Assembly: GCF_901709675.1 (NCBI RefSeq)
Contig: NC_051088.1
Span: 13,497,693 to 13,561,692, forward strand
Length of the DNA: 64,000 nt
Direction: 5' to 3'
Source of the DNA: Syngnathus acus
Lineage: Eukaryota; Chordata; Actinopteri; Syngnathiformes; Syngnathidae
Shown here: positions 47,401-59,605 of the stretch, piece by piece
Layout: every line of letters begins with the position of its first letter
Numbering within the stretch: position 1 is the stretch's first letter
The notes under the pieces: generated by a model
Seen by the model: the letters and a program-made list of their open reading frames with translations, nothing else
Databases searched by the model: none
Told to the model about the DNA's origin: nothing
Made by a program: the position numbers and the translations under genes

Positions 47401-50400
47401 TTTACCGGATGCAGAATATTAATTTGTTCTCTCTGTATTATTTATGAGGAATGATTTGAGATGGATTTGAAAACCTCATCCCCTGAGCACAATGTGCAGC
47501 ATCTGAAAACCATGGAAATGATAAACATCAGCATTCTGGAAAGGATGCATGGGGGAGGGGGAAGAGGTAGAAAAGAGGAGCAACTCCTTTGGGGAGTAGA
47601 AATGCTCTTAGCGGCTTTGGTGAAAATCAAGACTCGCCAAATGGAGCACTTTGAGGACATTCGCACTCAACTCTCTTGGCTCGCTTACTTTTGTTTGCTC
47701 AGCTCTTCGCTTGACTGGAATATCCTAATATCATAAGGCTTCCAAAAGGTATATCGAGGAACTTTTATTACTTGCGCTTGCAAGCAACACACACAAACAC
47801 ACAGGTGGGCCGCATACAGCAGCAAATCTTCAGCGTGGTGACCTTTTCACACAACTCATGTTCTTCATAAATATATTCTTTTTGGTGCTTGCCTTTCAAT
47901 GCGTCTCTCTGCGAGCATCTGTGTCTGGATAGTCCACGTGTGCATCGCTCGCTACAGCGCCGCAGAGTTGACCTTTCAATCCTTGCCTTGTCCCAGATTA
48001 AAACAGACACCACCCTCTGCTATCGAGCCAACTGATATCCACAGTGACAGTCGCACACTTTACAACACGGACACAATCTCATAACAAGAGAAGATGCAAG
48101 CAGTTTGTGATTATCCATGCTTTATAAAAAAACAAAAAAATAAATAAAAAAAACTGGGGATTTGTGCTCGCCCTCGCCACGCATTGCTTTGGCAACCGTA
48201 GAGGGAAAAACAATTTAAAAGTTTGGATTCATGAGTTTTAGACAAAGCTTGCTTCACAAATAGATAGATTACCGTCTTCCAGCAGTTGTTACCCCACGGC
48301 ACGTCTCATAATGAGCATAGCAACATCTTTATGAAAACAAGTCGGAAGACACAACCAGCAGAGCACTGACCAAAACAAAATGCACCAATTTAATGTTTGT
48401 TGCTGCAACTGTATATGTTATCATTAGCAGGGTTCTGATACACACAAATAATCCACCAAATGATTTTATTCAGACTTAAAACATGATTACTGGCTACACT
48501 CCACCACTTGAAAAAGGTACATCGCTAAAAGATGAACATCGACACTGTACAATAAAGCATATAATGAATCATAGAAAGCGTTTAAGTCTTAAATGCAACA
48601 CCATTGTGTGCATCCGCCTCAGGTTGTTGTCATGGCGACAGTCAGACCAAATTTAGAACTTTCAATCTTGGTGTTTGTGTTTAAAAGAAAACAAACAAAC
48701 AAATTGAACACTGACATCAAGAAGAAAACCACTTAAAACAGTTCACCATCGACTGAGTTCTGCGGTTCGTAGTTTTGAAAGTCTCTGCCCTTTTCTAAAA
48801 GTTTCCTACTTGCGCTCACAGAGGATTATTGGACCTATTGTTTGTGACGCAGGCCATTGGATACATCAGGTAATACACAGACAGCATCATAAATTTTGTC
48901 TTGGAACAAAAAATAGTATCAAATAACGCACCGGACAGGGAAAATTGCTTTGAAGAGCAAAGACACAAATGTATTCCAAGACTTAAAAAGTTAACATCAA
49001 ACTTTTGCAAATTCTTGGAACAGGAAGGGGAAATAATAAAAATGAAAAAAAAAACAGACGCTTTCTGAATCTCCAGCCGCATGGGAGGAATATTTAACTT
49101 GTGCTCTGTAGTGCATAGTTCAGAGGAGAACTGTTTGTTACAGCCTTCAGAAAAGGTTGACTGAACAGTGATCTGATTTGAACAAGCTCTCGACAGACCA
49201 GACATACTCTTTTGAAAATCCGAGCAAAATTGCCCCAATCCAGCTCCTCCAGAAAACAGTTAATTGTTTTGCACGGCATTATGTAAAGACAAGAAGTTGG
49301 CGAAAATAAAAAAGCTGATCTTGATGAGGGTTTCTCATAAGCATGCCGATTTATTCATGCGCGAGCGTCAAGAGCGCTTCCTTTGGGAGAGCTGAGGTCA
49401 AAGACATTAGCTCCCAGCATTGAGTAAGTGCAGAGCATTTAAGAAACTGCTGGTGATGAACCCTGACGTCTCAAAGGACGCTCGTCTGAGAAGCACGCAA
49501 AGATAAAAGCACAACGTGAGCGTTTTGGCTCCGTTTGGTGTTATTAAAGAAATAATCTCACATATTTTGATGAAGATAACCGACACTGAATCGACATTAA
49601 AAAAGCAAAAAAAAAAAAAACACTAGCGACTTAACAAATTGATGTCCACAGGGATGTAAATGTGAACTTCATTTTAATTAAAGTAGGACATGTGTGCTTG
49701 CCACTGTATTTATTGTTAATAAACCTTTTTTTAAATTGCTTTTATGTTTCATGCAGTTTCAGAAATCCCCCTGGGCCGCTATCAAAGCCACGAAGGTCCT
49801 AATAATCAAAGCTCTGCTTGTTATGAACAAGTCAATATTCCTACAAAGACAGGAGTGCGGATTAAAACAACTTTCAAGCTGCTGATTCCACTGATTTGGT
49901 GCGCTGGTTTAATTATAAAAATGCTTTGGGTTCATATTGAATGTCAACAACATCTCATCTACGACACATAATGAGGTACCAGATTTACTACATGGACGGG
50001 TTTTTTTCAAGATCTGAGTATTTAGAAATTAAACTACTGCATACTTGCTTCCCATACAATTAGGTAGTTTAGAATCTCATTCACCACAGGGTATTGTCGA
50101 AATATTTCTTTGTCATTTGGTATTTTTAATGCAATTACAAACAGGCAGTTTTGCCGTTGTGGGCGTGAACACAGTTGACTTGCTTTCTATTAAATTCAAC
50201 GCAGCAGAAGTGCACAAACTTTGTGGTACGCTATGCAACCTTTTTTACGCCTCACATTGGGTCATACAAGTAAATGGACCAAAGGGTCATTATCACGACC
50301 TTACATTGTCGCTAGCGAGTACCGCTAATTCCCTATCTGAAATACATTTTGTAAAACTAAATGAAAAAAGATGATGAGCAAACTATGAAGACATTTACTC

Positions 50401-51093
50401 AACAAATATGAAACAAGATCAAACAGCAAAGTGAATTCCTAAAATTGACCAAATATTTAAGTGCTGACTGTTTGCCTCCCGTGTATTTGCATGCAATTGT
50501 ATATTCAGCAGAGGCAACTGGGGCCATCATCACTCCTCAACATCATTCAAGATGGCCCACGAGTAAATTGATGCTATGTGAATCGGATCCAACAGATAAT
50601 GATTCAAGCAAAACACGGCAGGAGATCTAAAAAATAGGAAAGCTCAACAGTTATCATCTCCAGCCAAGGAACAGAACACGTTAGGCAAGTCTGCAAAGAG
50701 ATGCGGGTGCAGACACGATGTGCGATGGCTCAGCTAGGTTTATGACGCCGCTCCCGGTAGCTGTCACCGTCTCTCCCTGGTGCTTTTTGGATCGAGCTGC
50801 TATGTGAGGTCAGCCATGTCGGTGGTGGTGCTCGGACCCCCCATGCTGCTTTCACACTGCCGTCAAAGCCACTGCTGGAGGTGAGCGTGTTCTTTAAGTG
50901 TTGCACGTTTCATTGACGGTCCCTTGTGTAAGCAAACACACCATCGACCACAATCCAATATCCACAAATCCACCATCCACAAATACAATCCTTACCCCAA
51001 AATAATACACCACAGCTGACCCTGATCGGAAGAATAGTATCAATAATGAAAATCATCATGTTGCCACAGCCAAAGGAGAGGCGAACCCATGAG
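44477..51093. other. unique non-genic sequence
   Basis: No gene is supported. Several open frames of 100-140 codons on the minus strand (44999-45373, 46777-47088, 48816-49238) have no domain. 46424-46525 is a compact, repeat-free block with 'accattaatatttataac' that looks like a conserved noncoding element. 50700-50890 is GC-rich with a donor-like 'ctggag|gtgagc' but no matching acceptor. Confidence 0.4.
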
Positions 51094-51599
51094 TGCCGTA
51101 TTTTCTGCACTATAAGGCGCACTGCATTATAAGGTGCACCTCCAGTGAATTTTTTTATTTGAGAAATGTTTTCATAAATAGGGCGCACCGGATTAAAAGG
51201 TGCATAGAATAGAAGCTACTGCATCAAACTGGGGTTGACTAGGGTTGCGGTATGCATCCACTAGATGATGCTGTTCTAAAGGGAATGTAAATACAGTCAA
51301 TGAGGTAAAGTCCAGCTCCGTATGAAAGTGATACGGTTTGGTTTATGACTTGGTCCAGCAACCCCACTCATTTTTTATGGTCATAAACTTTCTTTATGTC
51401 AGGGTTTTCCAGATTATCTTGATCGTATGATTATGTTGGAATGTAACCTGTAATAAATAACCTAGCTTGTCCCATCCTACACAACGTCGTAAAACACCCC
51501 CTGCTATGTTTTGACTAGAGGTCAAGGGCTTTCTCTCTATCCAGTCCACTCTAACCCCCACCCTGTTTCTCTTAATAAAAATGCTCTTGCAAGAGGGCA

Positions 51600-51648
51600 G
51601 AGTCAGACCTCATTCGATCATCGCTGTACGCACAGCGACGAATGACTC
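51600..51648. repeat. bulged hairpin inside the long MITE
   Basis: GAGTC (51600-51604) pairs with GACTC (51644-51648), ATTCG (51612-51616) with CGAAT (51639-51643) and TCGCTGT (51621-51627) with ACAGCGA (51632-51638) around an ACGC loop. All unpaired bases are on the left strand (bulges of 7 and 4). A perfect 12-bp palindrome, cacctgcaggtg, follows at 51651-51662. Confidence 0.7.
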
Positions 51649-51910
51649 TCCACCTGCAGGTGTTTAAAAGGGCATACTGTCTCCCGTGTGGTTCTTGCAA
51701 AATAAGTTAGAGTGAGCACCACTCAAAAAGCACACAAAAAGAAGCGAGTGTGTGCGTTGATGCGTAATGCGTTGATGAGCTTCTTAGCTTTGATGCCGGG
51801 CTTGCTGCGGTGAGGGGGGGGCGGTTCACTGTGACTGCCTCCCGATAGGCTTACATGTATGTCAATCAAGTGATTCTAGCCTATAGAATCATTTTTTTTT
51901 TTTTTTTTAA

Positions 51911-51956
51911 ATGTCATGCGATCGACCAGTCGTAGCTTACTTTGGTGACGCCCCTG
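51911..51956 (+). mobile_element. hAT-type end nested in the long MITE
   Basis: 'catgcgatcgaccagtcg' ending in 'gacgcccctg' is a diverged second copy of the terminus at 5491-5557. A poly-T of about 18 bases precedes it. Confidence 0.55.
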
Positions 51957-52162
51957 ACCACGGTTGCCGTAATGCTGAAAGCGATGCGACTTTGTAATTT
52001 ACTTGTCATACTAAAGCGTACTGAAACATTTTGGCAGAGCGCTGTGTACAACCAGTATGGATCAATAAATTTATGAATTGATCCATGCATTATAAGGGGC
52101 ACTGTGGTTTTTGGATGAATTTTAAGTTTTTAAGTGTGCCTTGTAGTGCGGAAAATACGGTA

Positions 52163-53625
52163 TGTCTTTGATTATTTCATTTCCTAATGTGCCATTATGC
52201 CCAATGGGCAAGTTGGAGTTGAAAGCAGTATATAAATTCAGAGACAAAGACTGACAGTTGCTTTCGGAATAGCTCTCTAGTGAGGTGTTAAGGCTGTTGT
52301 TGGTGAAGAAGATACATTGGAGTCACTTTTCTCGTTACAGCTATTACGTGTAAATCTGTCATTGTTTAGCTTTGTTAGCTGTGATATTTTTCAGGAAAAT
52401 TAGGCTATTACACGTGATGCGGAACCTGCATGAGCCTTTCAGAAGGAATCAATGTACACAGGTGGGATTTTTCTGTGCGTGTGTGTGTGTGTGTGCTTGT
52501 TTGTATTCACACGGTGAAGTGCCTGCCCGCAAACAAATAGTCAGATGAGTAACACAGTTTGCGCCGGCCTCTAGTGTGATAAAATACTTGTCCGCCAATT
52601 GCTTTCAACACCAAGTGAGTGAGCCTTGTTAAACTATACACCCTGTAGCTTTTTGCTATTCCCAATTCCACTGCTACTGCCGCAATTTCTACATTTGATA
52701 CTGCAGTAGTGTTGCTCAGATGAAGCCGCAGTGTTGTTGTTTTTTTATGACTGAGGTGGAAAAATAATTGCATAATTAATGAGCACAAAAATACTTTGAG
52801 CATTAATCTTTATGAAAGAAAATTCAATTCTTATAAGTGAACTGACTAATACATAGGAAGTGGTCTTTTCTTTAATACCTATTTTTTACAACCTCATCTC
52901 CTTAACTTCACCTCCAAACAGCTTAAAAAAATCAAGATGCATTTAAAATTCATTGGCTGTGTTGACACCCTGTGCCACAGCTGGTTCGGTTGGTAAATGA
53001 AAGAGTGTGAAATTAAACAAATTAATTCTGCTTTTTTTACTGGCTGACAGCCCTGCTATGTGTCGCTATAGCTCAGCGTGCGGCAAGGGATGAAGGTGGA
53101 AGAGGCACGGTAGAAGGGCAAAATCAGGTGACAACTGTCAGGCCCAGGCGTGATGCTCGACACTAAGCCTGAGGGGATACCAGCAGTGTAAAGATATTTG
53201 GAGATGGCAAATAGACAAGGACGGATGGGAGGAGATGTGGGATGTGATAAAGAGAAGAAAACAATAGATGGTAGTTGTGAAAAGGAAAAATGGTAGTGGA
53301 GGTGTGGTTCTTGCAAATTGCAAGTAACTGCTGCTGATGTGCTGCCTTTTCAATTACCCACAGCACAATTTCACAGGTCTAGAGCTAATGTGTCGCTGTC
53401 AGTATCATTTAGGCTTGCACTGCTCTCTGCCACAAACCTTCTGCATTCTCCTTCTCCAACTCCCACACCTTCTCCGTCACTTCCACAATCTCCGTCAGCT
53501 TTTGAATGGTTAAGCCTCGTCGTGTAAATATAGAATATTCCGCTGAGACATTTGCACTGGTAGTCTTGGAGGGTTGATTTTTATTGACCATGACGGTCAA
53601 TGAGCTCATATGGTAAGAGCAAGGC
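52163..53625. other. unique non-genic sequence
   Basis: Nothing recognised apart from a short GT repeat at 52475-52495. Confidence 0.4.
52475..52495. repeat. (GT)n microsatellite
   Basis: About nine GT units. Confidence 0.9.
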
Positions 53626-53680
53626 AGGAGAAGTTTATGTGTTTAGCACATTTCATGTACTAGACAATTTAAAGTGCTTT
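53626..53680 (+). repeat. old interspersed repeat, 'tttagcacatttcat ... aaagtgcttt'
   Basis: 'gaagtttatgtgtttagcac' and 'caatttaaagtgctttgatg' match a very common fish motif (tttatttgtatagcacatttcat, then caattcaaagtgctttaca), from memory. It lies directly beside the LINE remnant but may be a separate insertion. Confidence 0.4.
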
Positions 53681-53713
53681 GATGATGACAGGATTATTAT
53701 TATTAGATGACTT

Positions 53714-53745
53714 TTTTAGACCTCCAGTTTTATGGAGGTCTAAAA
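53714..53745. repeat. perfect 12-bp inverted repeat (hairpin)
   Basis: 'ttttagacctcc' and 'ggaggtctaaaa' are separated by eight bases. It sits exactly at the 3' edge of the LINE reverse-transcriptase remnant and may mark a rearrangement or foldback at truncation. Confidence 0.9.
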
Positions 53746-54330
53746 GGAGAGAGTTGCAATAATCTAGACAGGAGCTGACAAGCCTGTGGACAAGGATTGC
53801 GGCAGTGTGAAAAGGGGTCAGGGAGGGGTGAAGGCAGTTGATGCTACATGAATGGAAGTAAGCGGACAGGGTAATGTTATTGATGTGGGATTGGGAGGTT
53901 AGTGTGCTGTCAAAGATGACACCCAGACTCTCAACCTGAGGGGGTAGGTGAGTATTTGTCTATGCTAAGGGAAAGAGTGATCTTGTTACTGATGACGGGA
54001 ACTTCAGTTTGGTTGCCTTTTGTTTTGGGTTAATCTGGTTATTTTAGACATCTGTGATTGAGGTGGGTTGCAAAGTGGACGGTTAGAGGTAGAGCTGGAT
54101 GTTCTCTGCATAACAATGGAAGTGAATATTAAATTTATGGAAACTTTTGTCAAACGGGAGCAGGTAAAATGATGACGAGGAGGGGCCCGGGATAGATCCC
54201 AGGGGAACAACTAAAGTGACGGTAGATGGAATGGATTTGAGTAGTATAAAGTGAGTGTGGCCAGAGAGGTAAGACGGAAACAAGCCCAACGGTGGGTGGG
54301 TGACACCGATGGAAATTTAAAATAAAAAAT
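53741..54330 (-). pseudogene. L2/Rex-type LINE reverse transcriptase, degenerate fragment
   Basis: On the minus strand three frames together spell the C-terminal half of a non-LTR retrotransposon reverse transcriptase. In order: VVPLGSIPGP (the usual G-V-P-Q-G-S-x-L-G-P block, about 54182-54211), a stretch ending HCYAENIQLYL (about 54083-54118), then ESLGV with SHINNIT (about 53890-53940) and LDYCNSLL (53746-53769). In active LINEs of this clade the second block carries the catalytic Y-A-D-D; here it reads Y-A-E-N, so both aspartates are lost. Frame changes and stops break the reading several times. The endonuclease and N-terminal regions are missing, as expected for a 5'-truncated, long-dead copy. 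Fragments of the frame are counted as separate small open frames between 54004 and 54429. Confidence 0.88.
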
Positions 54331-57300
54331 GTCAAAATGAAAAGCTCGACTGTGCATCGGCAAACTGAGCAAGCAGCCAGGCCTCACCTGCATTTTCAAT
54401 GAGAAAAGATCAGGAGGAAAAGGCACCAAAGATATCTACATCATATTCTTCTGGATCTTTGTATAAATAGCTGTCAGCTGACAAATGACCTTGGTTTTTA
54501 GTATGGCCCATCTGGCGCTGAAAGCAATTTGCCAACAACCATGCATAGAGCAACTGGACTTGCGTGGTACTACATTATATTTAAATAACTTTCAGCACTA
54601 CGTGAGTAATATACTGTACCTTACATGAGGAATGAATTTTAAAAAGAACAAGCTGCCGGTTAAGCAGTTTTGGAGGCTTTTGGACTTTAATTAACTGTCT
54701 GAGCATAATTAATTGTTCTTTCTGTTCTTTGTTAGCATTCAAGCGGCAACAAAAATATGATGCGATGCACCAGGGTAAAACTCCTATATTAATTTTGCCT
54801 CGGGGAATACTTGCATTTAAATGAAGCTATTTTGATAGAAATGTTGTTAATGTCAATGATAAAACAACAAATGTAAATAAGCATTAAAGCACACATGAGA
54901 CATGCAGCCTCTGTTAAAGGTACACCATTAAAAGACTTATGGTTCATTAATGCACTGATACCAAACTGGCTTTTATTCAACGTTCCGACTCTGAATACTA
55001 GTCCAGTAGCCTTCACTGTGATGGGTTGGAGGGGTTAAAAGAATGGAGAGATAAAGGGGTTCACAGGGGGGTTCAGATGATTATTATTCATTTGGCCATG
55101 TTGTGAATAATTTATCTCTAAGATGAGGGGCAGCTCTGGGTTCATAATGAAGCATAAGTCAGTTTAAAAGACTTTCAACACTTTAAAAGACTTTCAAGAC
55201 TGTATACTGGCAGCAATCTGCCAAAGAAAAGTATCTCTAACTTCTATCTTCCTGTACGCAAATGCATAACTCCATCAAACCACCATTAGTGACCCAAGGC
55301 GAGCTGCGTTAATCAAAGTTTAACCCAGCCCCTATCTTGATGGGATATGACCAACTCGTGGGGGTAGATAGTCGGGTGCCGTCATCTGGTGCATCGTCGG
55401 CCTGAGCAGCTGCAAGAATCTGTCAAGGAACTGAGTGCTGAGTCGGGGGAAAGAGAAGCAAAAGAGAGAGGGAAGAGAAGAAGCAAGATCCAGTCTGTAG
55501 TGCTTTGATAAGACTTATTGTTTCATTATCTCTCTCTTTCTTTCCCTTGAGGCCAAGTCCTGAGTTGGCAAGCAGACAGAGAAAGACACATACATATGCA
55601 CATTTTTCAGTATTATGCACACTGGACAGATAAAAAAAAAAAAAAAAGTTGGAAAAGTCTGCTTATCACGTTAGCACTAATCTTTTTTAGGTTGTTTTAC
55701 CTTTCACTTGCCTATTGAGCTCTCTAACACTTGTGCTTTTTAGGATCAAAGCTAGGTGACCTGGAGCCGCTCACAGTTGACTTTTGTGGTGTAATGATTC
55801 TTTCACAATCAACGTCAGCATTCGGTACAACAGGTCCAAGCATTTGAGAAAAGGACATGCAGTCAAGTGAGTCTCCTTTCTCACTCGTTTTGGATAAGAG
55901 GGATGTCTTCAAGTGTGGCTTGCAAAACACCACTTGAGGTATTGCACAGTATTTATTTTGACCAAACACCTATAACGGCTGAAATGGCTTCATTACATTT
56001 CTATTCATTTGAGTGGGCAAATAAAACCTCGATTTGCAAGCGTTCCAAACGGAGTCATGGAATGAATAAAAGTCATCACATAAAATTCCACTAGGTAGAA
56101 TCAACATACAAAAAAAAGCAACTATGTGATCTTAACATCTTAGTATATTTGTACTAAACTAATTAAATGATACCCAAATATGATTAATATTTAAATGTTC
56201 ACATACAGTATTGAAATCCAAATTATAACAGGGAAGTCGCATTTTTCAAACTGGATCACAACTGGACCATGAAAGGTGGGAGAAGAAATGAAAATGTGTG
56301 TGGAGAAACGGTGACATCAAAACATTAACAACCACTTGACTGCAAAAATATGAAGAGTAAAGAAAAGGGCAAGTCAACTGTGAGAGTAACCCAGTAATAG
56401 CATTGACATTTTTCAACACCATCTTTATCCTGCTCCACTTAAGTATGAGGTCCTAAAAGACAAATTTGTGAATTCATGTCTAACATATTATTGCAAATGT
56501 GCATTTTTCCTTTCTTTTAAAACGCAGGCAGGCCTCTCTCTCTCTCAAATGGCCCGCCTCCCTCGCAGAGTTAAACAGCAGGGGGTACTTGGCAGGAACC
56601 ATGCGGCCGTCCTCATCCCTTCATATTTCATTAGCGCTTCCTGTTTGCACCCGCTCTCTCAACAAACTCCCTCAGGGATGTGCAACAAAGACAAAAAAAA
56701 AAGAAGATAGTGTGGGAGGGAAAAGGTTTGAAACAGCAGCATGCATAGACACATCTGTGGACTGGTTCCTCATCTACATGCAGCTGTTTTGGACAAAGGC
56801 TCCTGCTATTTTTGTTTATCGACTTGAAGCAGTTATCATTGTTTTAGTTTTAAATCACAAGCTTTTAAAAACATTTCAAAATGCTTAATACGTCCTGATT
56901 TTTAGGAGTAGGATGAAATGGATATGAAGTGGAGAGCGACACGAGTGATATCACAAAGATGTGTCAAACTGATTAATATTGTAAACTATCTAAAATGATT
57001 AATGCCCTTGGCAATTGCCTAGAGTAAAAGAGTTACAAGGATTCACTTGTTCCACAATCCTCTAAAAGTATTTTCAGGACTTTATCTCGCTCAGGAAATA
57101 GAAAACTATTTTTGGATGACGATAAACATTAATATTAAAAATCTTTGGCATGACTTGAGTTTTCCCCCTGCGTATGGGAAGGGTAAAATTCTAAAACACT
57201 AAATTGGCATTAGCACTAAAGAATGGGTTTTTTTTTATCAAAGAGAGAAACATGAAGTTCTGAAATTAACATATGATGTTGGGACATCAAGTGGGCAAGT

Positions 57301-58018
57301 CAATAATTGCCCTCTGCTGTGCACCATAAAAACAGGAATGAAGAGAATGCAAACAAAAATTATGCAAATTGCAAAATGGAGAGCAGCCTTTCCTCAATGA
57401 GGGCAGGGAATATGCTAACAAGAAGCCAGAAAAAAAAAAGACACAACGTGAAGATCAAGGATGAGGGCAATAATATGAGGAGGCATAAGAGTATGGAGAG
57501 CTAGCCTTGAACGGATTGACAAGTATCTAGTTATTTGCTGATTTGGCGCTTAGCAAAAGGCAACTCGAGAATGAAAACCTTATTTTCGAAATGCCTGTCT
57601 ATTGTGGTGTACACACCCATGGCAATTGATAATACATCAAGAGAAATCAGTTCAGCGCTATGGTGTAACTGGCTCAAAATATACAAACACAGAAACACAT
57701 TTCCCCTGGCCGCCATTCTTAAGAACTGCACTGGGTTCAAGTAGAGAGCACCCTGCATGCTAATGAGGGAGAAAACACACAAAACTAATGTTTGGAGTCC
57801 ATTAAAAGGTTGATTTCAGGTAGCGCTGAGGCTAAGTGTACCAGCAGGCATTCGTTTGTGAACGTTTGTTTGTGGGTTGCAATTTAGGATTATTCGTAGA
57901 ACCTTTAGTGAGACAGTAGGCAACGGAAGGCAATGTATGGAGTTGTGTTTTCTTAAAAGGATCAGCCTACCTCTATTGGGTGTGTATTCATACATAACAC
58001 AAAATCCAACTTAAGACA
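54331..58018. other. unique non-genic sequence
   Basis: No gene. 54640-54760 holds TAATTAA and 'aattgttctttctgttc' (homeodomain- and SOX-like sites). 57590-57720 is another repeat-free block. Poly-A runs lie at about 55631-55647. A 129-codon frame at 56499-56888 has no domain. Confidence 0.4.
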
Positions 58019-58190
58019 TACCGTATTTTCCGCACTCTAAGGCGCACCTAAAGACCTCCAATTTTCTCAAAAGCCGACAGTGCGCCTTATAATCCGGTGC
58101 GCCTTATATATGGACAAAGTTTTAAAATGGGCCATTCATTGAAGGTGCGCCTTGTAATCCAGTGCGCCTTATAGTGCAGAAAATACGGTA
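58019..58190. mobile_element. internally deleted subtype A MITE, 172 bp
   Basis: Termini are 'taccgtattttccgcac' and 'gtgcagaaaatacggta'. The internal blocks 'aaaagccgacagtgcgcc' and 'aaaatgggccattcattg' are those of the 426-bp element at 43229, in the same orientation, but about 250 bp of its centre is missing. The deletion joins the two 'gcgccttatat' subterminal units, which suggests loss between direct or inverted copies. Confidence 0.93.
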
Positions 58191-58343
58191 ATCAAGTACT
58201 AGCAGACAACATATCAGTGAAGTCAACTCTATATGAACCTTTAATTTAGAAAGTATTGGCTTCTGAAAATCATTCTGTACTCTACAGGCTAAAGTAAAGA
58301 AAAATATCCCTCCCTGTTCAGAGATTTAAAAAAAAAAAATACA
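58191..58343. other. unique non-genic sequence
   Basis: Nothing recognised except a short poly-A just before the hAT fragment. Confidence 0.4.
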
Positions 58344-58387
58344 ACTGGTTCATGAAGCACAGTTGAAGCTTCAATTGTCCATCACTA
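58344..58387 (+). mobile_element. right end of the 211-bp hAT-type MITE family
   Basis: 'tggttcatgaagcacagttg' followed by 'aagcttcaattg' and 'tccatcacta' matches the right terminus of 40477-40687 with few changes. Its 'ccatcacta' end is closer to the likely family consensus than the older copy. No left end is visible upstream. Confidence 0.75.
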
Positions 58388-59418
58388 CCTTACAGCCATG
58401 TTGAATTTCTGTTCTATGGACACTCGGCGAGTAAACTTCCTCAACTCTTTAAGAGCCCAGTCAAGTTCATGTGGCCATGCCAGTTACTTTCACATAACTT
58501 TACAAAATTGTGACTGTGACCTCACAGACAGACTGAATGCGCATTGAACCAAAACATATTCAGTAGCTCTAATTGCCTTCATCCTGGATTTACATGCTTT
58601 TCTGTGATTGGTCTTTAAAAAGCAGCACTTTCTCCCAAGTGGTGGGCAGAAAGCCACAGATGAGGTGCCACTCTGCAGGGAAATTGTCCTGAGGTGACTG
58701 GAAGCAAGCCAGAAGGGTATGTGGTATGTGGTGTGTCACTTTCATTTACTCCAAGCGCCCACACGCGGTTCATAATATTACAGTGAATCTGCTGAGTCGA
58801 GCGAGATAGGGAGCCATGTGAAAGTGGATTTGAACTACAGCTGACAAGCAAATGTGTGAGGCAATAATGGCACAGGTCTAATAAAGAATGCATCATTTCA
58901 GGCTTTCCTGAAGACCTGAGAATTAAGAAAATCTTCTTAGACTTCCACTCGTGGAAATGCAGCATCTTTGAAACTATTTATTGTCACCGGCTCATCCTAT
59001 TGTAGGCCATCCGTATCTATCTTACGGACAGTGGCGGCTATTCCCAATAACTGTTATTTTAGCCCATTTACCTCACGGGACCGCATGATTATAAATGACA
59101 ACTGTATCTCTCCAGCCACCCCCTAATTTGACGCCAAAGCTATCCAGAGAACCACAAAGAGTTTATCTTTTGTGCTGAATTGTCAGACTCCATTAAGTGC
59201 TGGGCCAGTCTTGAGCACATGTGGTTAACCAGGGAGGCTGCAGATTAAAACATGACTTTGCTTTATGTGAGTATAATCAGAGTGCACATCTGTGTCCCTG
59301 TCATTGATTTAATAACTCTGTCCATCCGCATAATTTCCATGAAACGTCTGCATCGACAGAACGTACTGTATTTTGGGACCTTGACATTCACTTGGTTTGT
59401 TTATTCCTTTTTAAGTAT

Positions 59419-59421
<3 letters not shown>
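58388..59421. other. unique non-genic sequence
   Basis: Nothing recognised. A 116-codon minus-strand frame (58615-58965) has no domain. Confidence 0.4.

Positions 59422-59465
<44 letters not shown>
59422..59465. repeat. (GA)22 microsatellite
   Basis: A perfect GA array, separated by only 28 bases from the GGAT array downstream. Confidence 0.97.
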
Positions 59466-59469
<4 letters not shown>

Positions 59470-59493
59470 ATAGACAAGCTAGCTTAGATGGGT

Positions 59494-59605
59494 GGATGGA
59501 TGGATGGATGGATGGATGGATGGATGGATGGATGGATGGATGGATGGATGGATGGATGGATGGATGGATGGATGGATGGATGGATGGATGGATGGATGGA
59601 TGGAT
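59494..59605. repeat. (GGAT)28 microsatellite
   Basis: 112 bp of perfect GGAT units, followed by imperfect GATA units to about 59640. It explains the Ser-Ile-His-Pro repeat frame on the minus strand. No SINE body precedes it. Confidence 0.97.

Larger units (their letters stand above)
51094..52162. mobile_element. long subtype A-related inverted-repeat transposon, about 1.07 kb
   Basis: The left end, 'gccgtattttctgcac' followed by 'tataaggcgcactgcatt', and the right end, 'ccttgtagtgcggaaaatac' plus 'ggta', are inverted repeats of the group. The subterminal sequence ('gggcgcaccggattaaaagg', 'tgcattataaggggcactg') is related to but distinct from the 400-bp elements. The left TA has become TG. 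The roughly 900-bp interior contains a hAT end at 51911-51956 and a hairpin at 51600-51648, and shows no transposase reading frame. An alternative is two independent half elements. Confidence 0.65.

Noticed and set aside
50700-50890. GC-rich stretch with donor-like 'ctggag|gtgagc' and an ATG in good context (about 50816)
   Set aside because: No matching acceptor, and the frame from the ATG closes within about 30 codons. Possibly regulatory, but unsupported as coding.
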